From positions 26,819,764-26,883,763 of the forward strand of contig NC_088306.1 in assembly GCF_032854445.1 (NCBI RefSeq): 64,000 bases of DNA, given 5' to 3'. Shown one piece after another: positions 1-11,586 of this stretch (the stretch's first letter is position 1; every line of letters starts with the position of its first letter). A program made the position numbers and the translations under genes. Origin of the DNA: Liolophura sinensis. Lineage: Eukaryota; Mollusca; Polyplacophora; Chitonida; Chitonidae. The notes beneath the pieces are model-generated. The model searched no databases and had not been told where the DNA came from. It was given only the letters and a program-made list of their open reading frames with translations.

Positions 1-612
1 ATGTTAAAGCGCACATAGTCAGGAAAACCAAAGCAGTGTCGAGAATGCAATACTTGCCATTTAGTTAGACGTAAAGGGTAACCTTTACAATTAGCATTTT
101 ACCCCCAGAGTCTTATTCCAACTGTTCCTGTCAAAGAAGACCCACAATATGTCTACTTTGTATTTTCAAATAATTGTAGAAATTTACAGGAATTACTAAA
201 ATGTGCCATTGTGACAAAGTCAGCCATGACCACCGATCATACACGTCTTTAACCTGTAATTGCCCTGTCTTGAAGAGAGATCAGTAGAGTGTATCCAAGT
301 AATGTAAGCCAAGGCAAAAAATATGGCAAGCAAATAACTATTGCAAATCAGCACTACGGTTACATGTGTTAAACACAAGAGTTCTTTTTTATTACTTTGC
401 TAATACTTCGTTCATCATACTTTATCTTTACTAACTGTTCCACCACCGTCTAATTATATCTGTAATAAATAATCACTTTCTGAAAAATTATGGTTATTTC
501 CAAAAGTGAACATAAGGATACAATTCATGTATAAGCACACAGGTTCGCTTCATTTAGCAGCTGGATTAACGTATGAATATAAGGACAGTATACACAGATG
601 ACGCCCACACCG

Positions 613-694
<82 letters not shown>

Positions 695-1228
695 TGAATA
701 ACTATCATTATACTGACTAGGTACATGAGGTAAATATCGAATAACTGCCGCTAATGAAGATAAAAGCCAAAACCAAATAGACGACCTTGAATGTTCATTG
801 ACGTGGCAACCATCAAATGCCACACCTCAAATGCCGGGGGTATTTTATTCCAGGCGTGAACGGTGACACAGTAGACTGAGATAAGTGCAGGTTCTAATAT
901 GAACAGAGAGATGTGTGTCATATCTCCATTATTCATGGCAAATGATTGTGTTTTTCTTTGTAGCCGTAACAAAAATGGTATTTCTTTCAGTTGTCTTAAG
1001 TGGCTTCGGTTGCTAAGGCGATTAACACCCTGGCATCATGTCACTAAGAGGCCAATGATCATTCAGTTTTAGCCCATGTTTCAGCTGTGCCTTTAAATAA
1101 CGTACATGGCGAAATTCAGCGGTTTTTCTTACCCCCCGGTGTATTTGACCGCCGTCATATAAATCAGAATTATTGTGCACGTCGTTACGTTTATTTATTT
1201 ATTGCATAGATGTATTTCACTACACTAC
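1..1228. other. No gene recognised; unique-looking AT-rich DNA
   Basis: Apart from the (AT)n tract listed separately I see no gene here. Two minus-strand open frames near 566-972 overlap each other in different frames. They have no recognisable domain, and one is largely a translation of the AT repeat (a run of alternating Ile and Tyr). Confidence 0.5.
618..692. repeat. (AT)n microsatellite
   Basis: An uninterrupted alternating TA/AT tract of about 75 bp. Such tracts are length-polymorphic and prone to slippage; no function is implied. Confidence 0.95.
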
Positions 1229-1400
1229 CGCTTCGGTGGCCTAATGGCTAGAGCGTCCGCCTTTAAATCTGGGAATCCTGTATCAAAGCCGTGTCGGGTC
1301 ATACAAAAGACCTCAAAAATGTTCACTGTTTCTCTTCGCGTTCATCACTGAGACCTTAGAGCAAGGAAACGCCCGCATCTCACCAACTGCCTCAAATGTC
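1229..1400 (+). mobile_element. tRNA-derived SINE head, relic
   Basis: The start resembles a tRNA 5' half with an internal promoter A box (TGGCCTAATGG, about 1237-1247). About 45 bp downstream is a degenerate B-box-like stretch (GTATCAAAGCC). The sequence does not close into a full cloverleaf and continues into a non-tRNA body, so it is read as the RNA polymerase III promoter head of a SINE and not as a tRNA gene. No target duplication or tail was found. Confidence 0.45.
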
Positions 1401-1940
1401 ACCATTTGCTTTGAAATGTATTAGTTTGAAACTTTATCTCGATTTAACTGAAGTTTGAACGTGTATGCGAAGTTACCCCATGTCTGAATGCAGTAAATCG
1501 GTCTAAATCTACATTGCAGAACATAATCGTTATAGATGATTCAATGTATTTCTCAAACTATCCAAAATGTTTATTTTTAAGCCGTTATCAATAATTTGAC
1601 GTGCACCACATTGGAAATGCGAGAACGTTATGTTGGAACTGTTCGAATAGCGGAATATCCGCAGTTTGCTCACCACAGACAAAATAATCCACACAAAGAA
1701 GACTGGAAGGCAAAACGCACGTATCTGTACCAGGAGACAGTGCTAACGTTTGACGCGTTCTACCAGGTTATACTCGTCGAGCCCGGCATTTGTATACCTC
1801 TTTTATTTCAAAATGACATGTTGCATTACGGAAAAGACACGTATTCTTCTACACGTAGCTGATAATCAGACATTTAATGACGAGCCTTGGTAGATGTACT
1901 TAGCCCTTACCACATGAACGACTTAAGATAGACTGGATAT
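1400..1940. other. No gene recognised
   Basis: Unique-looking DNA up to the left edge of the tandem unit. A plus-strand open frame of 88 codons (1596-1862) has no recognisable motif and no visible gene context; I would not call it a gene. Confidence 0.4.
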
Positions 1941-2061
1941 CTATAATATAATAAAAGACTTACAGCATGGGGAAAGCAAAAGTAGCCACATACAGTATAC
2001 TAATTAACAAATAGTCACACACAGTCAGTGAGGTAAGGCCTCTTTCTCAGGTAACGCCAGA

Positions 2062-2190
2062 AACCTGCTTATGGTCGTTTAGCCCCGGGCTCTGTCTGGT
2101 TTCTTCCCAACATAATGCTCTCCGCTGTCGTATATGAAATGTTCTTGAGTATGGCATAAATCCTAAATGAAATAAATCAATTCAAGAAAA
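2062..2190 (+). mobile_element. V-SINE (RUDI-like) body, 5'-truncated, unit copy 1
   Basis: Plus-orientation match to the SINE body seen intact at 47190-47463. It has the CCCGGGCTCTG-type core, the cataatgct-type segment, the ttcttgagta segment, and an A-rich tail of AAATAAAT type. The tRNA head is missing. It has a counterpart at 15458-15590, so it inserted before the 7-8 kb unit was duplicated. Confidence 0.75.
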
Positions 2191-2512
2191 TTCTTAAAAT
2201 AGTTGCAAATCAACTGTTGTATGATAATGTATGATTATTATATTTGTCTGACATCTCTATTGTATTCTTAGCTATACTCAATTTTCTCTTCCCATTTAAA
2301 ACAAAGCATGTGGGAGAACAACTGTAATCTAATACCGTCAAATAAACTGGGACAGATTATCGACGAATCAATCGGTCAGTGAGAATATCGTGACAGCAAA
2401 TAGCCAGGGGACAAATACGTCTCCATTCTTCTTTAACGTCAACAATTAACTTTAGATTCCTAAGAACTAAGCCGTACAACTCTCGATTTCCTTCAAACTA
2501 ATTTCTGGATTT

Positions 2513-2950
2513 GGAAAAAAATTGTGTTAGAATTTCGTTATATTTATACTTCTAAGCAGTCATATTTAATTTATTTAATTTGAAATAAACAGCAACAAGA
2601 CGGTAAATATGCTTGACGTCAAAAGGCGTGTCCAGTTATGAGTGTTGTGTGGCCGTTGTGTCTTGTGATCAAAAGTATCTGATGTAAAAGTATAACATTT
2701 ACCCGGTATTTACAAAAAACCTTGGTACACCCTAAGTACAAATGTATGATAATGATTGAAACGACTCATAAAACAAAGAAAATTGTCAAACGTCAAATTT
2801 TGACATCTTTCAATGTCAGATTTAAACATCAAGGCCACAATGGAGCAAAAGATGTTATGATGATCTTAAACGATTTTGTAGAACGTTGTTTTTGGAAATT
2901 CCTCTTGCGATTATTGACACGAAGGGGTCTATTTCGGCTGACGGCCAAGA
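2513..2950 (+). repeat. Block b, copy 1 of 3
   Basis: A ~440-bp block that occurs three times: here, at 12392-12838 and at 15717-16158. All copies share the run from the TGTGTTAGAAT motif through an AATAAACAGCAACAAGACGG segment to a GAACGTTGTTTT segment. The 15717 copy is its counterpart in unit 2; the 12392 copy is extra. Confidence 0.8.
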
Positions 2951-3799
2951 TTTGACGCCTAGATTCATTAATATTAAGTTTGAAAATATTGTTTCTTAAT
3001 TTTGAAAATGTCTCGCCATAACTGACAGCTTACATCCAAGGCCTCTGGGCTGTCACGTAAAATCTGCTCCATTCGTGTTAACCGTGATATTTTCCCAATG
3101 TATGTTGCCCTTATCGTGTTGGTTTTCAGATGTCTGCTTTATGTGAGATGGTGTAAGGAAATGTTGAAGATGAAAGTCTGAGAAAATAGTATCGATGTAA
3201 GACAAGGCTTTGTAATAGATAATGGGATCTTATCGGACAGACGCTTACTTTCGTTGTCTAAGCTCGTCACATTGTGTTCTGACTAACATAACCCACCTTA
3301 AGCTCAATCCGTCAAAGTTCGTTTCCAGTTTATGTTGGCTACCTCTCCTGTCGTGCTTGCGAAGGTCTTCCAGCAACACACAAATGGTCGTGGATCCAGA
3401 GCCCGGTTGTATGTAATTCGGCTTACCCCGGGGCTTGGGGCTTTGCATTCATCGTGTGGAAATAGATCGCCACGTTTGATACATGAACACTTACAATCAA
3501 AGCGCAACTGAGACACATATTTTGGTATCGACAATTGATACTCTACATGTAGAGTGGTAAACAATTTTAATACGGATTTCATGTAGTCGCCTAGAACATA
3601 CCTTTCGTCTTTCCAACATCCTTTAAAACTGCGGACTGCTTATCCTTGTGTGACTGAGTTCTATTTTCGTATTTTACATACTTCCTTACATGTAGATTTT
3701 TGGCGGTTTGTGTTATACTTATTTTTGGGAATTGGTCTCACAATTTCGGAAATGAAACGTCCTTATTGCTTGATGGCTGGTGTACTAATATCTGTTGAA

Positions 3800-3895
3800 C
3801 GGGTAGATCCCCCACCATCTTTCTGGCCGTCGTTGTATCAGCCAAATATTCTTAAGTACGACGTAAAACACCAATCACATTAACAAATAAATAAT
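3800..3895 (+). mobile_element. Degenerate V-SINE tail
   Basis: Recognisable by the ATATTCTTAAGTACGACGTA segment, the CACCAATCA segment and the AAATAAAT tail that end the V-SINE. Highly diverged with no head. Its unit-2 counterpart is 17355-17440. A second, shorter relic of the same tail is at about 4370-4425 (counterpart about 17530-17580). Confidence 0.55.
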
Positions 3896-6800
3896 AAAAA
3901 ATATACATTTTTCATATGACAGGGGTTTGTTTGTTTATATCGTGCCTTGGTGATAGTGTTTTACAGTCACTGAAACTGTATCCGCGTATAATGGGCACCA
4001 GTCAGGTCTTCCATTTCTTCTGTTAGTGGCATGCTCAAGATTTTTAGTTTTGTGAATGCTGGAGATTGGAGATTACACAGTATACCTTTGACCTTGGGCA
4101 AGTTACCGACGAGCTTTTCTGCGTGTAACTCACAGACGTGAACATGAACACCAGACCAGAGGAATACCGAACCGAGGTTTAGACTGCTCAAACCGCCATA
4201 CGACCGTCATCAACCAGCTAGTATTTCTGTTAATTGCGGTCACTCCATGGCGTTTACTGTAGGCAGCTTGTTTTCGCGCAATACGAAATTTCACACTTGG
4301 AAACCCGTTAGTAGTTGAGGGTTTTCTGCGGGTACTCCGGTTTCTTAGAACCAAACCCTTGTTCGCCATCCTGGAAGTGATTTTTGAGTATGGCACTGTA
4401 CAAAACATAGATAAATCAATCAAGTTTGCCAACCGGGTTTAATAGTCAAAGGGCATGTGCACTTAAAGCATGTCAGCTGAGATTTTACCGCCCTAACTTT
4501 TCGAGCATACCTAAGGTTCTTCAATTCTAACGATAATTTGGTGATTTGTCGATACTTGTTTTTTTTTATAACACAGCATTAATCCTCTTTCCCATTTCGG
4601 CGTAATGCGTAATTTAATCTCCCTAAATTGTATTTGTTTCAGAGGGATGATCTCGCCTGTTTATGGGTAACCTAGATGCTTCAATGGGTCCTATAACATA
4701 CGTTAAATTTTATTATCTGTACAAATCTACAGTCGTTAGAAACATGCACTTTGTCGAAAAACAGCACGATAAAATCAAACCAAGTATAAAAAAACTGCAC
4801 TGTCCATGTTCTAGTTTTGTGTCATTGTTATTAAAAACTTCGTGAAAAAGAGTTTTATTTGGCTGTGTTGTATAGAGATCCAAAGATTCATTTCTTTCAA
4901 TAGCTGAAACTGCATTCATTAACCTGCTTACTGCCAACATTTTGGTCTTCCTCAAAGCTATACATGCAAAGAAAACAATGAAATGACAAACAGTATGTAT
5001 CAGATGAGAGACCATCAAACACTGATCAAAATGGGAATTTCACTTATTTTTTGGAATTTTTTCCAACGAAGTAAAAATCGTTTTAAAACACCGGATTCTA
5101 CGGCGATCTGTTGTGACCCGGATGGTATCAGTGACATCACATGTGTGTGTATTTGAAATTATGAAATCTCGCAGTTTAAGTGTATTATGTGGCAAAACCC
5201 GAATGCCATGTTACCTGTCCCAGTATGGTCAGAAAAACGCAACCATATAATCCAAACTTTCAAATGCATTTTACTAAGATGAAAATTTCCCAATGAATTA
5301 CAATAACTATTGTTATCGTCAGTGTTAAATGGTCTTTAATATGATATATAATTCAAGGTAGTGCTTTCTATCTCTTTAACTACTGGTGTTTGGGGTCATA
5401 CGTCAGCTCCACGTCTAAAACCAAACAGCTAAATGCAGAAAACAGTGTAAAGAAATGCGGCTGGCTGTTTATTGCCGACACTGTCAGCGATAAAGTCCTG
5501 AGGTCTTCCTTTTGAAGGATTTACGCAGAAATAAATGGAGCACTGAAACACTGGAGGTGTAGCCGAGATTCTGAAGTTTTATCTCTTTGTACCAGAGTGC
5601 TGATTTGTTGACTGTAATATACTGCAATACAATTTCTCAGGCATTATGTAACGGGTATAACACCGTATTTATTACATAACCTGTTGTTTTGAAAAGGTCA
5701 ACATATTCGTCAATACACTGCTTACTGCCGGGTTTATGCCAAGAGACACCAATTACCGTATAGTTAATTTAGGCTTTTTTTTAACCCGTTTTAAAAGTAT
5801 CTACTTTTACTTTATTTTTTACATTTTGGCCTGTTCTCAAAATGGTCAAAAACTAAATATCACCTCTTGATATTATTTACTTGTACGAGAAAGGATCCAC
5901 CTGACATTGTGTTTTGACAATTTATAACGTAGTATGGTGAATCGTTTCTATATTGAGTAACATTGTCACGCCATGCGACTTTCCGGTCCGGCATCATAGA
6001 AAACTGTTGACTGCTTCTTTTTACATGGCATCGGCCTATGTTCTTACTTGATATATTTCTTTAGTGTTTTGGTGGTTTGTGGTGAATGTTGTTTTGAAGA
6101 TGGTCTACATCTTTAGTTATATTGACTTACTAGCCTGAAACGTCCATTAATGTACACAGTTGGTATAAGAATGTATGATACGACAGAGATTAGTCAAAGG
6201 TTCACTTTCATTGGTTGCATTTGATCATTTACCAACTATTACACTGTCGCTGCTGCTCTTATTTTACTGACCAGGCTGTAGTCTAACGTATTGTGCCGTC
6301 TTGTATCATATGTCAATTCGTGTAACACATTGACTCCAATTATTTTGGAGTCTAATTTGTATGGCAGTAACCGCCTTCTCTTGACAACTCATTTCCCTAT
6401 GTTGATCAATAGTCTTTCGCTGCAGAATTTCTCAGAAAAAAATAGTCTGCTGATGTTTTACGAAGATTGATCGGTGTGTTTTACGTTTCCGATGAAAAAA
6501 AAAGACAATTGTGATAAAAGCCCTTATAACTGAATTCCTGTCGTAATAACCAATTATCAGCTTCTGTGTTTGGCAGTTTTCTTATAAAAAATTTACTTGC
6601 TTCGTGTACATTTTTGTCTTAAAAACTGGTAGTAGTATGGCGTGTGATCTTGTGCTATAATTAGTGTGACCCAACTCTTGGTGCAAAATGAGGAACAATT
6701 AAGTAATACCCTGGGGTCGCTGTCACCTATAATTATTTTTCTGTAAAACCTCCGTCCTTTCAAACATTGCCTCATCATTAGGTTACCGCTGAATCATTGA

Positions 6801-6899
6801 AACTTGTGGAGTAGACAAACGTTTTCGATGAGGAGCATCACCCTCCCAAAAAATTGTAGCATCTGTTCTTGAACTGAACATATTTGTGCACATACATAT

Positions 6900-7640
6900 T
6901 GTTATGTGCACAACTACCGTCAGCTTCTAAATTTAGTTTGCTACTGTTTACATATGCTGAGTTCAGGGTCTGCTGTCTGCTTCTGCCTTAGAATGTTCCG
7001 GAATACCTTCAGTTCGGGGCCTTTTTGTTTACAACAAGTGTTCAAGAATTTTCTTATTCTAGACAATTCCACCAGCCTATATAAAACCTATGAAAGCAGG
7101 TCAAAGGAGGAGAAAGGAGAATTGCTGAGAGTTTTGGATGCTTTCGCTGTGTATTACTTTAGTAGGCCTTTTGTTCTGAATTTTGATGTCTTTATAGCCT
7201 CTGGCTTTGTTATATCCTATCTCCACCGAGCAATTGTTCAATCTGAACTTGTATATTTAATTTGTGCTCTTGTGTACACAGTGCTTATCAGTACACGAAC
7301 CCTGTCTGTGGAATTTGTGTATATTTCGTCATACACTCAGTTATGCTGTGGATTTTCCCTCTTATTTGTGCATTTATGCCTGTATGGTTTTCCGCATTGT
7401 GGAATATATGCGTCTGTTTGGACTTGACACCGTAGTACATGTAAGTACTTTAGTATTTGTATAGATACTGGTATCGTTTCTTGTTAAACTTAAGTACTTC
7501 TTATTATCTGTTCTTGTTAAAGCTAATAAATTGTTGTAAAATAAAATCTGCTGGTTTTGGTTACTTTTTTTGTGCGGCTAAACTGTTGCGTATATCGAAC
7601 AAGACATCTCTTTATAATACAGACAGTTTGGGTCGTAACA
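6900..7640 (+). repeat. 5' LTR
   Basis: 741 bp, TG...CA ends, bounded on the left by ATAT. It matches 11587-12344 along its whole length with scattered substitutions; the 3' LTR is longer by a net 17 bp, chiefly from an insertion near 12186-12202. A long open frame inside (6906-7427) is repeated in the other LTR and is a by-product of LTR composition, not a gene. Confidence 0.93.
7078..7086 (+). promoter_or_regulatory. LTR TATA box
   Basis: TATATAAAA in the 5' LTR, with the same motif in the 3' LTR at 11764-11772. Likely the core promoter of the retrotransposon. A possible polyadenylation signal AATAAA lies at 7525-7530, so R would fall between the two. Transcription start not determined. 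Confidence 0.55.
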
Positions 7641-7643
7641 AAG

Positions 7644-7660
7644 TGGGGGCTTGTACGGGA
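7644..7660 (+). promoter_or_regulatory. Primer-binding site, tRNA-Pro-like
   Basis: TGGGGGCTTGTACGGGA lies 3 nt after the 5' LTR and begins with the TGG that pairs with a tRNA CCA end. By recollection it matches the well-known proline-tRNA primer site of gammaretroviruses at 15 of 17 positions. This suggests minus-strand synthesis was primed by tRNA-Pro. Confidence 0.6.
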
Positions 7661-7758
7661 AGTCAATTTGAATTGGAATTGAAAGAATTTTGTGTAAGTT
7701 GTGTCATTTTTCTAGTCTTTGACTTTGTAGTAAATTTTGCCAGCAGATTTTATTCATT

Positions 7759-8945
7759 ATGTGGGATTTTAAGACCGACGAGTTTATGGAAGCGTCAGAT
7801 CAGGACATTTTTGATGTGTTAAATAAGAATGATTTGTATGCTTTAAGCAAGTACCTGAAGCTTAATATCAAAAGATCCTTACGCAAGAAAGATATGCAGT
7901 TTAGTATTGCTAAATGTTTGGTAGAATTACAGGAGTTTGATGAAAGTGCATTAGATGCATACAGGCCTGAGGGCGATGATTCCACTGTAATAAGACTGAA
8001 GGAGTTAGAACTGAAATAAAGGGAAAATGAAAGAGTGTTCGAATTGGACAAATTGAGACTTCAGAACGAAATTGAAGCGAGGAAACTGGGAGATAGGTCT
8101 GGCTCAAGTTTTTCTGATATGCCTCCAAAATTTGATGTCGCTAGAAACATAAGATTGGTGCCACAATTTCGTCAAACCGATGTAGATAAATATTTTCTGC
8201 AGTTTAAGAAGATTGCTCAAAATTTAGAGTGGCCTAAAAGGTTTTGGACTACCCTTTTACAGAGTGTGTTAACTGGCAAAGCTATGGATATATACATAGA
8301 TTTATCAACAGAACAGGCTACAGATTATGATTTTGTGAAAGATGCTATCTTAAAAAGATATGAGCTTGTGTCAGAGGTCTATCGGCAGAAATTTAGAAAT
8401 GTTGAGAAAAGAGATCAGACTTACATTGAATTTGCTAGGCAAAAGGAACAATTGTTTGAGCGGTGGTGTTATGCTAAAAGTGTAGGTAAAGATTACGAAA
8501 AGTTAAAACAGATTATTCTGATTAAAGACTTTAAAAAGTGTATTAATAATGATGTGAGAACTTTCATTGAGGCTAAAGAGGCTGATAAATTAGAAGTAGC
8601 AGTCACTATGGCCGATACTTACAAGGTTACACATATGGTCTCATTTCAGAAAAAAAGCCATCTACATTTAGAAAGCCTCAACCCTTTTCCAGCAGTTCAT
8701 TTAACTCAAATTTAGGCCCACCGAAACAGACTCAAAATTCTGACAAATCAGGTGAGCAAAGAAGACGTGTTAATTCAAACACTACTCAGCGGAGGTCTGA
8801 CCATACATTTACTGATAGACAGTTTAGCAGGGTTACTTGTAATTACTGTAGGAAGCCAGGCCATGTCATATCAAATTGTTATGCTTTAAAGAGAAGGCAA
8901 GAACAGGGAGTGGTTCAAGCCTACTGGTTTGTGTGTTACTGCTAA
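7759..8945 (+). pseudogene. gag: Degenerate gag (SCAN-like gag plus CCHC zinc knuckle)
   Basis: Reading from the ATG at 7759 gives an acidic/lysine-rich N-terminal part. It is interrupted by TAA at 8017-8019 and then resumes in the same frame through a helical capsid-like region (about 8140-8600) with the W-P-K-R-F-W and F-A-R-Q-K-E-Q-L-F segments typical of Gypsy-type gag proteins. A frame change at the A-run near 8649-8656 moves the reading to another frame. That frame encodes a C-x2-C-x4-H-x4-C nucleic-acid-binding knuckle (8838-8879). A further frame change near 8912 is suggested. In life this protein would package the element RNA into particles; here it is broken. Confidence 0.8.
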
Positions 8946-9039
8946 AAAGTCTGACATAGTGAACAATGTTGATGCATTTGATTATGTTAAGCCTCCACCA
9001 GTCATCAGAATTCACAGGATAATGTTATAAAGGTTTTTG

Positions 9040-9370
9040 AGCCATTTACTTGTGACGGTAAAGTCTCACTTAAAAGTGACATGTCTTGTGATACAAAGAT
9101 CAGGGTATTAAGAAAGACTGGAGCTTCTCAGTCTTTATTGTTATAAGATGTTTTGCCATTTTCTGATGAGTCATATTCTGGATCAAATGTATTAATTAGA
9201 GGTGTAAGCTCTGCTGAATTTGAATCTGTGCCTCTTCACAAAGCTTACTTGTCATCAGATATTATTTCGGGTCCTGTTAGTGTTAGCATTAGGCCTGCTT
9301 TGCCTTTTAAAGGAATTCATCTACTACTTGATAATGATCTTGCTGGTGACAAAGTAATGGGGGTTAATCC
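9040..9370 (+). pseudogene. Protease remnant, catalytic Asp lost
   Basis: A retropepsin-like segment. The triad region reads K-T-G-A-S at about 9114-9128, where active proteases have Asp in the first position; the codon is AAG. A stop (TAA) follows at 9144-9146. After it the same frame continues as a recognisable protease C-terminal half ending in the L-L-L-D-N-D-L-A-G flap-like segment near 9330-9350. Both changes would abolish aspartic protease activity. Confidence 0.7.
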
Positions 9371-11018
9371 TATTGTGACTGATAAACCTTGTTTAAATCA
9401 AACTGTTGATTCTGTTGAGAAAGAAATTCCAGATTTGTATCCCTCTTGTGCTGTAACGAGGTCTATGTCAAACAAACTTTCTGATAACGGCAAAAACACA
9501 GTAACGGACTTACAAGATACATTTCTTACACAAATGTTTACTCAAGGCGACTGCATTGATAATGATGAATCAGACCATTGTACACCTAGTGACGTATCAC
9601 ATATTTCTAAACATCAGCTTGTAACTGAACAGCATAAAGACTCGGAAATTTCATGTTTGTTTGACAGAGCTCTCGATGATTGTGTGATTTCATCTGAACC
9701 TGTGTGTTATTATGTCAAGTCTGATATACTTATGCGTAAACCTGATGTATCTGTTGAAGATGACTGGGCTGTTAAACATCAGATTGTTGTACCTAAGGCA
9801 TACCGAACGGAAATTTTACGTATGGCACATGAAATGCCATTAGCTGGTCACTTGGGTGTTAACAAAACCTACTACAGGATACTGAACCACTTCTTTTGGC
9901 AAGGATTAAAGGGAGATGTGACCCAGTTTTGTAAATCATGTCATACATGCCAGGTAGTGGGTAAGCCTAATCAGACTTTTCCTAAGGCACCATTAGAGCC
10001 TGTACCAGCTTTTCAAGAGCCATTCAGCAGAATATTGATTGTGTAGGTCCTCTACCTAAGACGAAGTCTGGGAATCAGTATGTGTTAACTATTATGTGTA
10101 CGGCATCCAGATTTCCCCGAGGCTGTTCCTTTAAGGAATATAAACACCAAGTCTGTTGTCAAAGCTTTAACAAAGCTTTTTACTCTCTTTGGTTTACCCA
10201 AATCCATACAGTCTGATCAAGGTTCAAACTTTATGTCTGGTATTTTTCAGCAAGTTATGTACCAGTTAGTCATTAAACAATACAAGTCGTCTGCCTACCA
10301 CGCAGAAAGTCAAGGTGCAATTGAAAGATTTCACCAAACATTAAAGAACATGATTAAGACTTATTGTTATGACACAGAGAAAGACTGGGATGAAGGTATT
10401 CCATTTCTTATGTTTGCTGTTCGAGAGTCAGTACAAGAATCATTGAGTTTCAGTCCATTTGATTTAGTATTTGGACATATTGTTAGAGGACCATTGTTAA
10501 TTTACAAGGAACAGTTTCTCAATGATGACACAAGTAATGTAAATCTTTTGGATTATGTATCTGATTTTCGTGCTAAGCTTGTCAGAGCATGTGAATTGGC
10601 TAAAGCCAATCTTGAATGTACTCAGAAGAATATGAAACGTAGGTATGCTGAGAAATCTGTTGTTCGGTCATTTCAACCTGGTCAGAAAGTTTTAGCATTG
10701 TTACCTGTACCTGGTAAATGCTTTGGTGTCAGATATTTTGGTCCATATGTTGTTGACAAAAAGCTGAGTGAGCTTAACTATGTTGTTAAAACACCTAATC
10801 GACGCAAATCAAGTCAGTTATGTCACATTAACATGTTGAAACCCAAGATAAGCAGAAATGACACTGACAACATTGCTGTACATTCTGTTAATGTTGTTGT
10901 TGCTGACATTGACCAGAGTTGCTGTAATACAGATGATATTGGCGAACAGTTGGTTGATTCTAAGCTCAATTCATTAAAGGTTCAGAATTCAGATGTCTTA
11001 AAACAACTTGATTCTTAA
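9153..11018 (+). pseudogene. Integrase (HHCC, DD35E, GPY module), frameshifted
   Basis: The N-terminal zinc-binding HHCC domain lies at about 9825-9950, with H-x-x-H-like spacing then C-K-S-C-H-T-C. The catalytic core follows. Its first Asp segment (about 10036) lies after a frame change at the end of the open frame at 10046, and an extra C near 10108 shifts the frame again. The second Asp is GAT at 10215-10217 and the Glu is GAA at 10323-10325, exactly 35 residues apart (DD35E). A C-terminal G-P-Y-V-V module (about 10740-10760) followed by the H-I-N-M-L-K-P segment completes the domain. It would join element cDNA to the host chromosome. The last part (10233-11018) is a clean 261-codon frame, so decay is patchy. 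Confidence 0.85.
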
Positions 11019-11467
11019 CTGCAACATCTGGAACCCATTCAGCAACAGCAACTGTCTGAACTTGTTTATGAGTTTTCACATTTGTTTCCGGATGTACCAT
11101 CAAGAACTGATGTCATTTTTCACGATGTTGTTGTAGGTGCTGTTTTGCTTCAGGAAGACAATCTTGGTGTTGATCATCCAGTTTGTTTCTTTTCCCGTAA
11201 ACTTAACAAGTTTCGGAGAAATTATTCAACTGTTGAAAAAGAATGTTTGTTATTTTAGCTCTGCAACACTTTCAAGTTTATGTAACAGCGTCGAGACAAC
11301 CTGTGAATGTAACTACTGATCACAATCCACTTGTGTTTCTACAGAAAGTTAATGGAAAGAATCAGAGATTGTTACGGTGGAATTTATTGTTGCAAGAATA
11401 CAATCTTGAAATCAAACATGTTAAGGGAAAAGACAATGTCATTGCAGATTGTTTGTCTCGTGTGTAA
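11019..11467 (+). pseudogene. RT N-terminal stub fused in frame to RNase H
   Basis: After the stop at 11016-11018 the same frame gives the region that precedes the RT palm in Gypsy-type elements (E-F-S-H-L-F-P-D-V-P-S-R-T, about 11065-11110). At about 11130-11137 it jumps directly to RNase H sequence (G-A-V-L-L-Q-E-D). The whole RT palm with its YxDD box is missing. A stop and frame change near 11245-11258 split the RNase H. Its end includes the T-T-D-H-N-P-L and D-N-V-I-A-D-C-L-S-R segments. RNase H lying downstream of integrase is the key evidence for Gmr1-like domain order. Confidence 0.82.
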
Positions 11468-11573
11468 GTTGTATAAAATGTTTAAGTACATGTGGTATTA
11501 CAATGTTGTATATATTATTGTTAAACATATATTGTAAGTGAAAAAAACAAAGTTAGGAAAACTTTTCTTTTCT

Positions 11574-11586
11574 TGAAGGGTGGGTG
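11574..11586 (+). promoter_or_regulatory. Polypurine tract
   Basis: The purine-rich run GAAGGGTGGGTG directly abuts the 3' LTR and is the expected plus-strand primer site. It contains two T interruptions. Confidence 0.65.

Noticed and set aside
566-823. 85-codon minus frame rich in Ile-Tyr
   Set aside because: Mostly a translation of the (AT)n microsatellite.
751-972. 73-codon minus frame with hydrophobic stretches
   Set aside because: Considered as a membrane-protein exon, but it overlaps another frame, has no recognised family and no clear splice pattern.
1229-1301. tRNA gene
   Set aside because: Has an A-box-like start but a poor B box and no plausible cloverleaf; better read as a SINE head.
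6906-7427. 173-codon plus frame, and its 179-codon twin at 11584-12123
   Set aside because: Both lie inside the two LTRs of the same retrotransposon and cross the promoter region; no domain. They are LTR composition effects, not genes.
11137-11319. 60-codon plus frame
   Set aside because: Out of frame with the RNase H, whose true frame is broken across the same bases.
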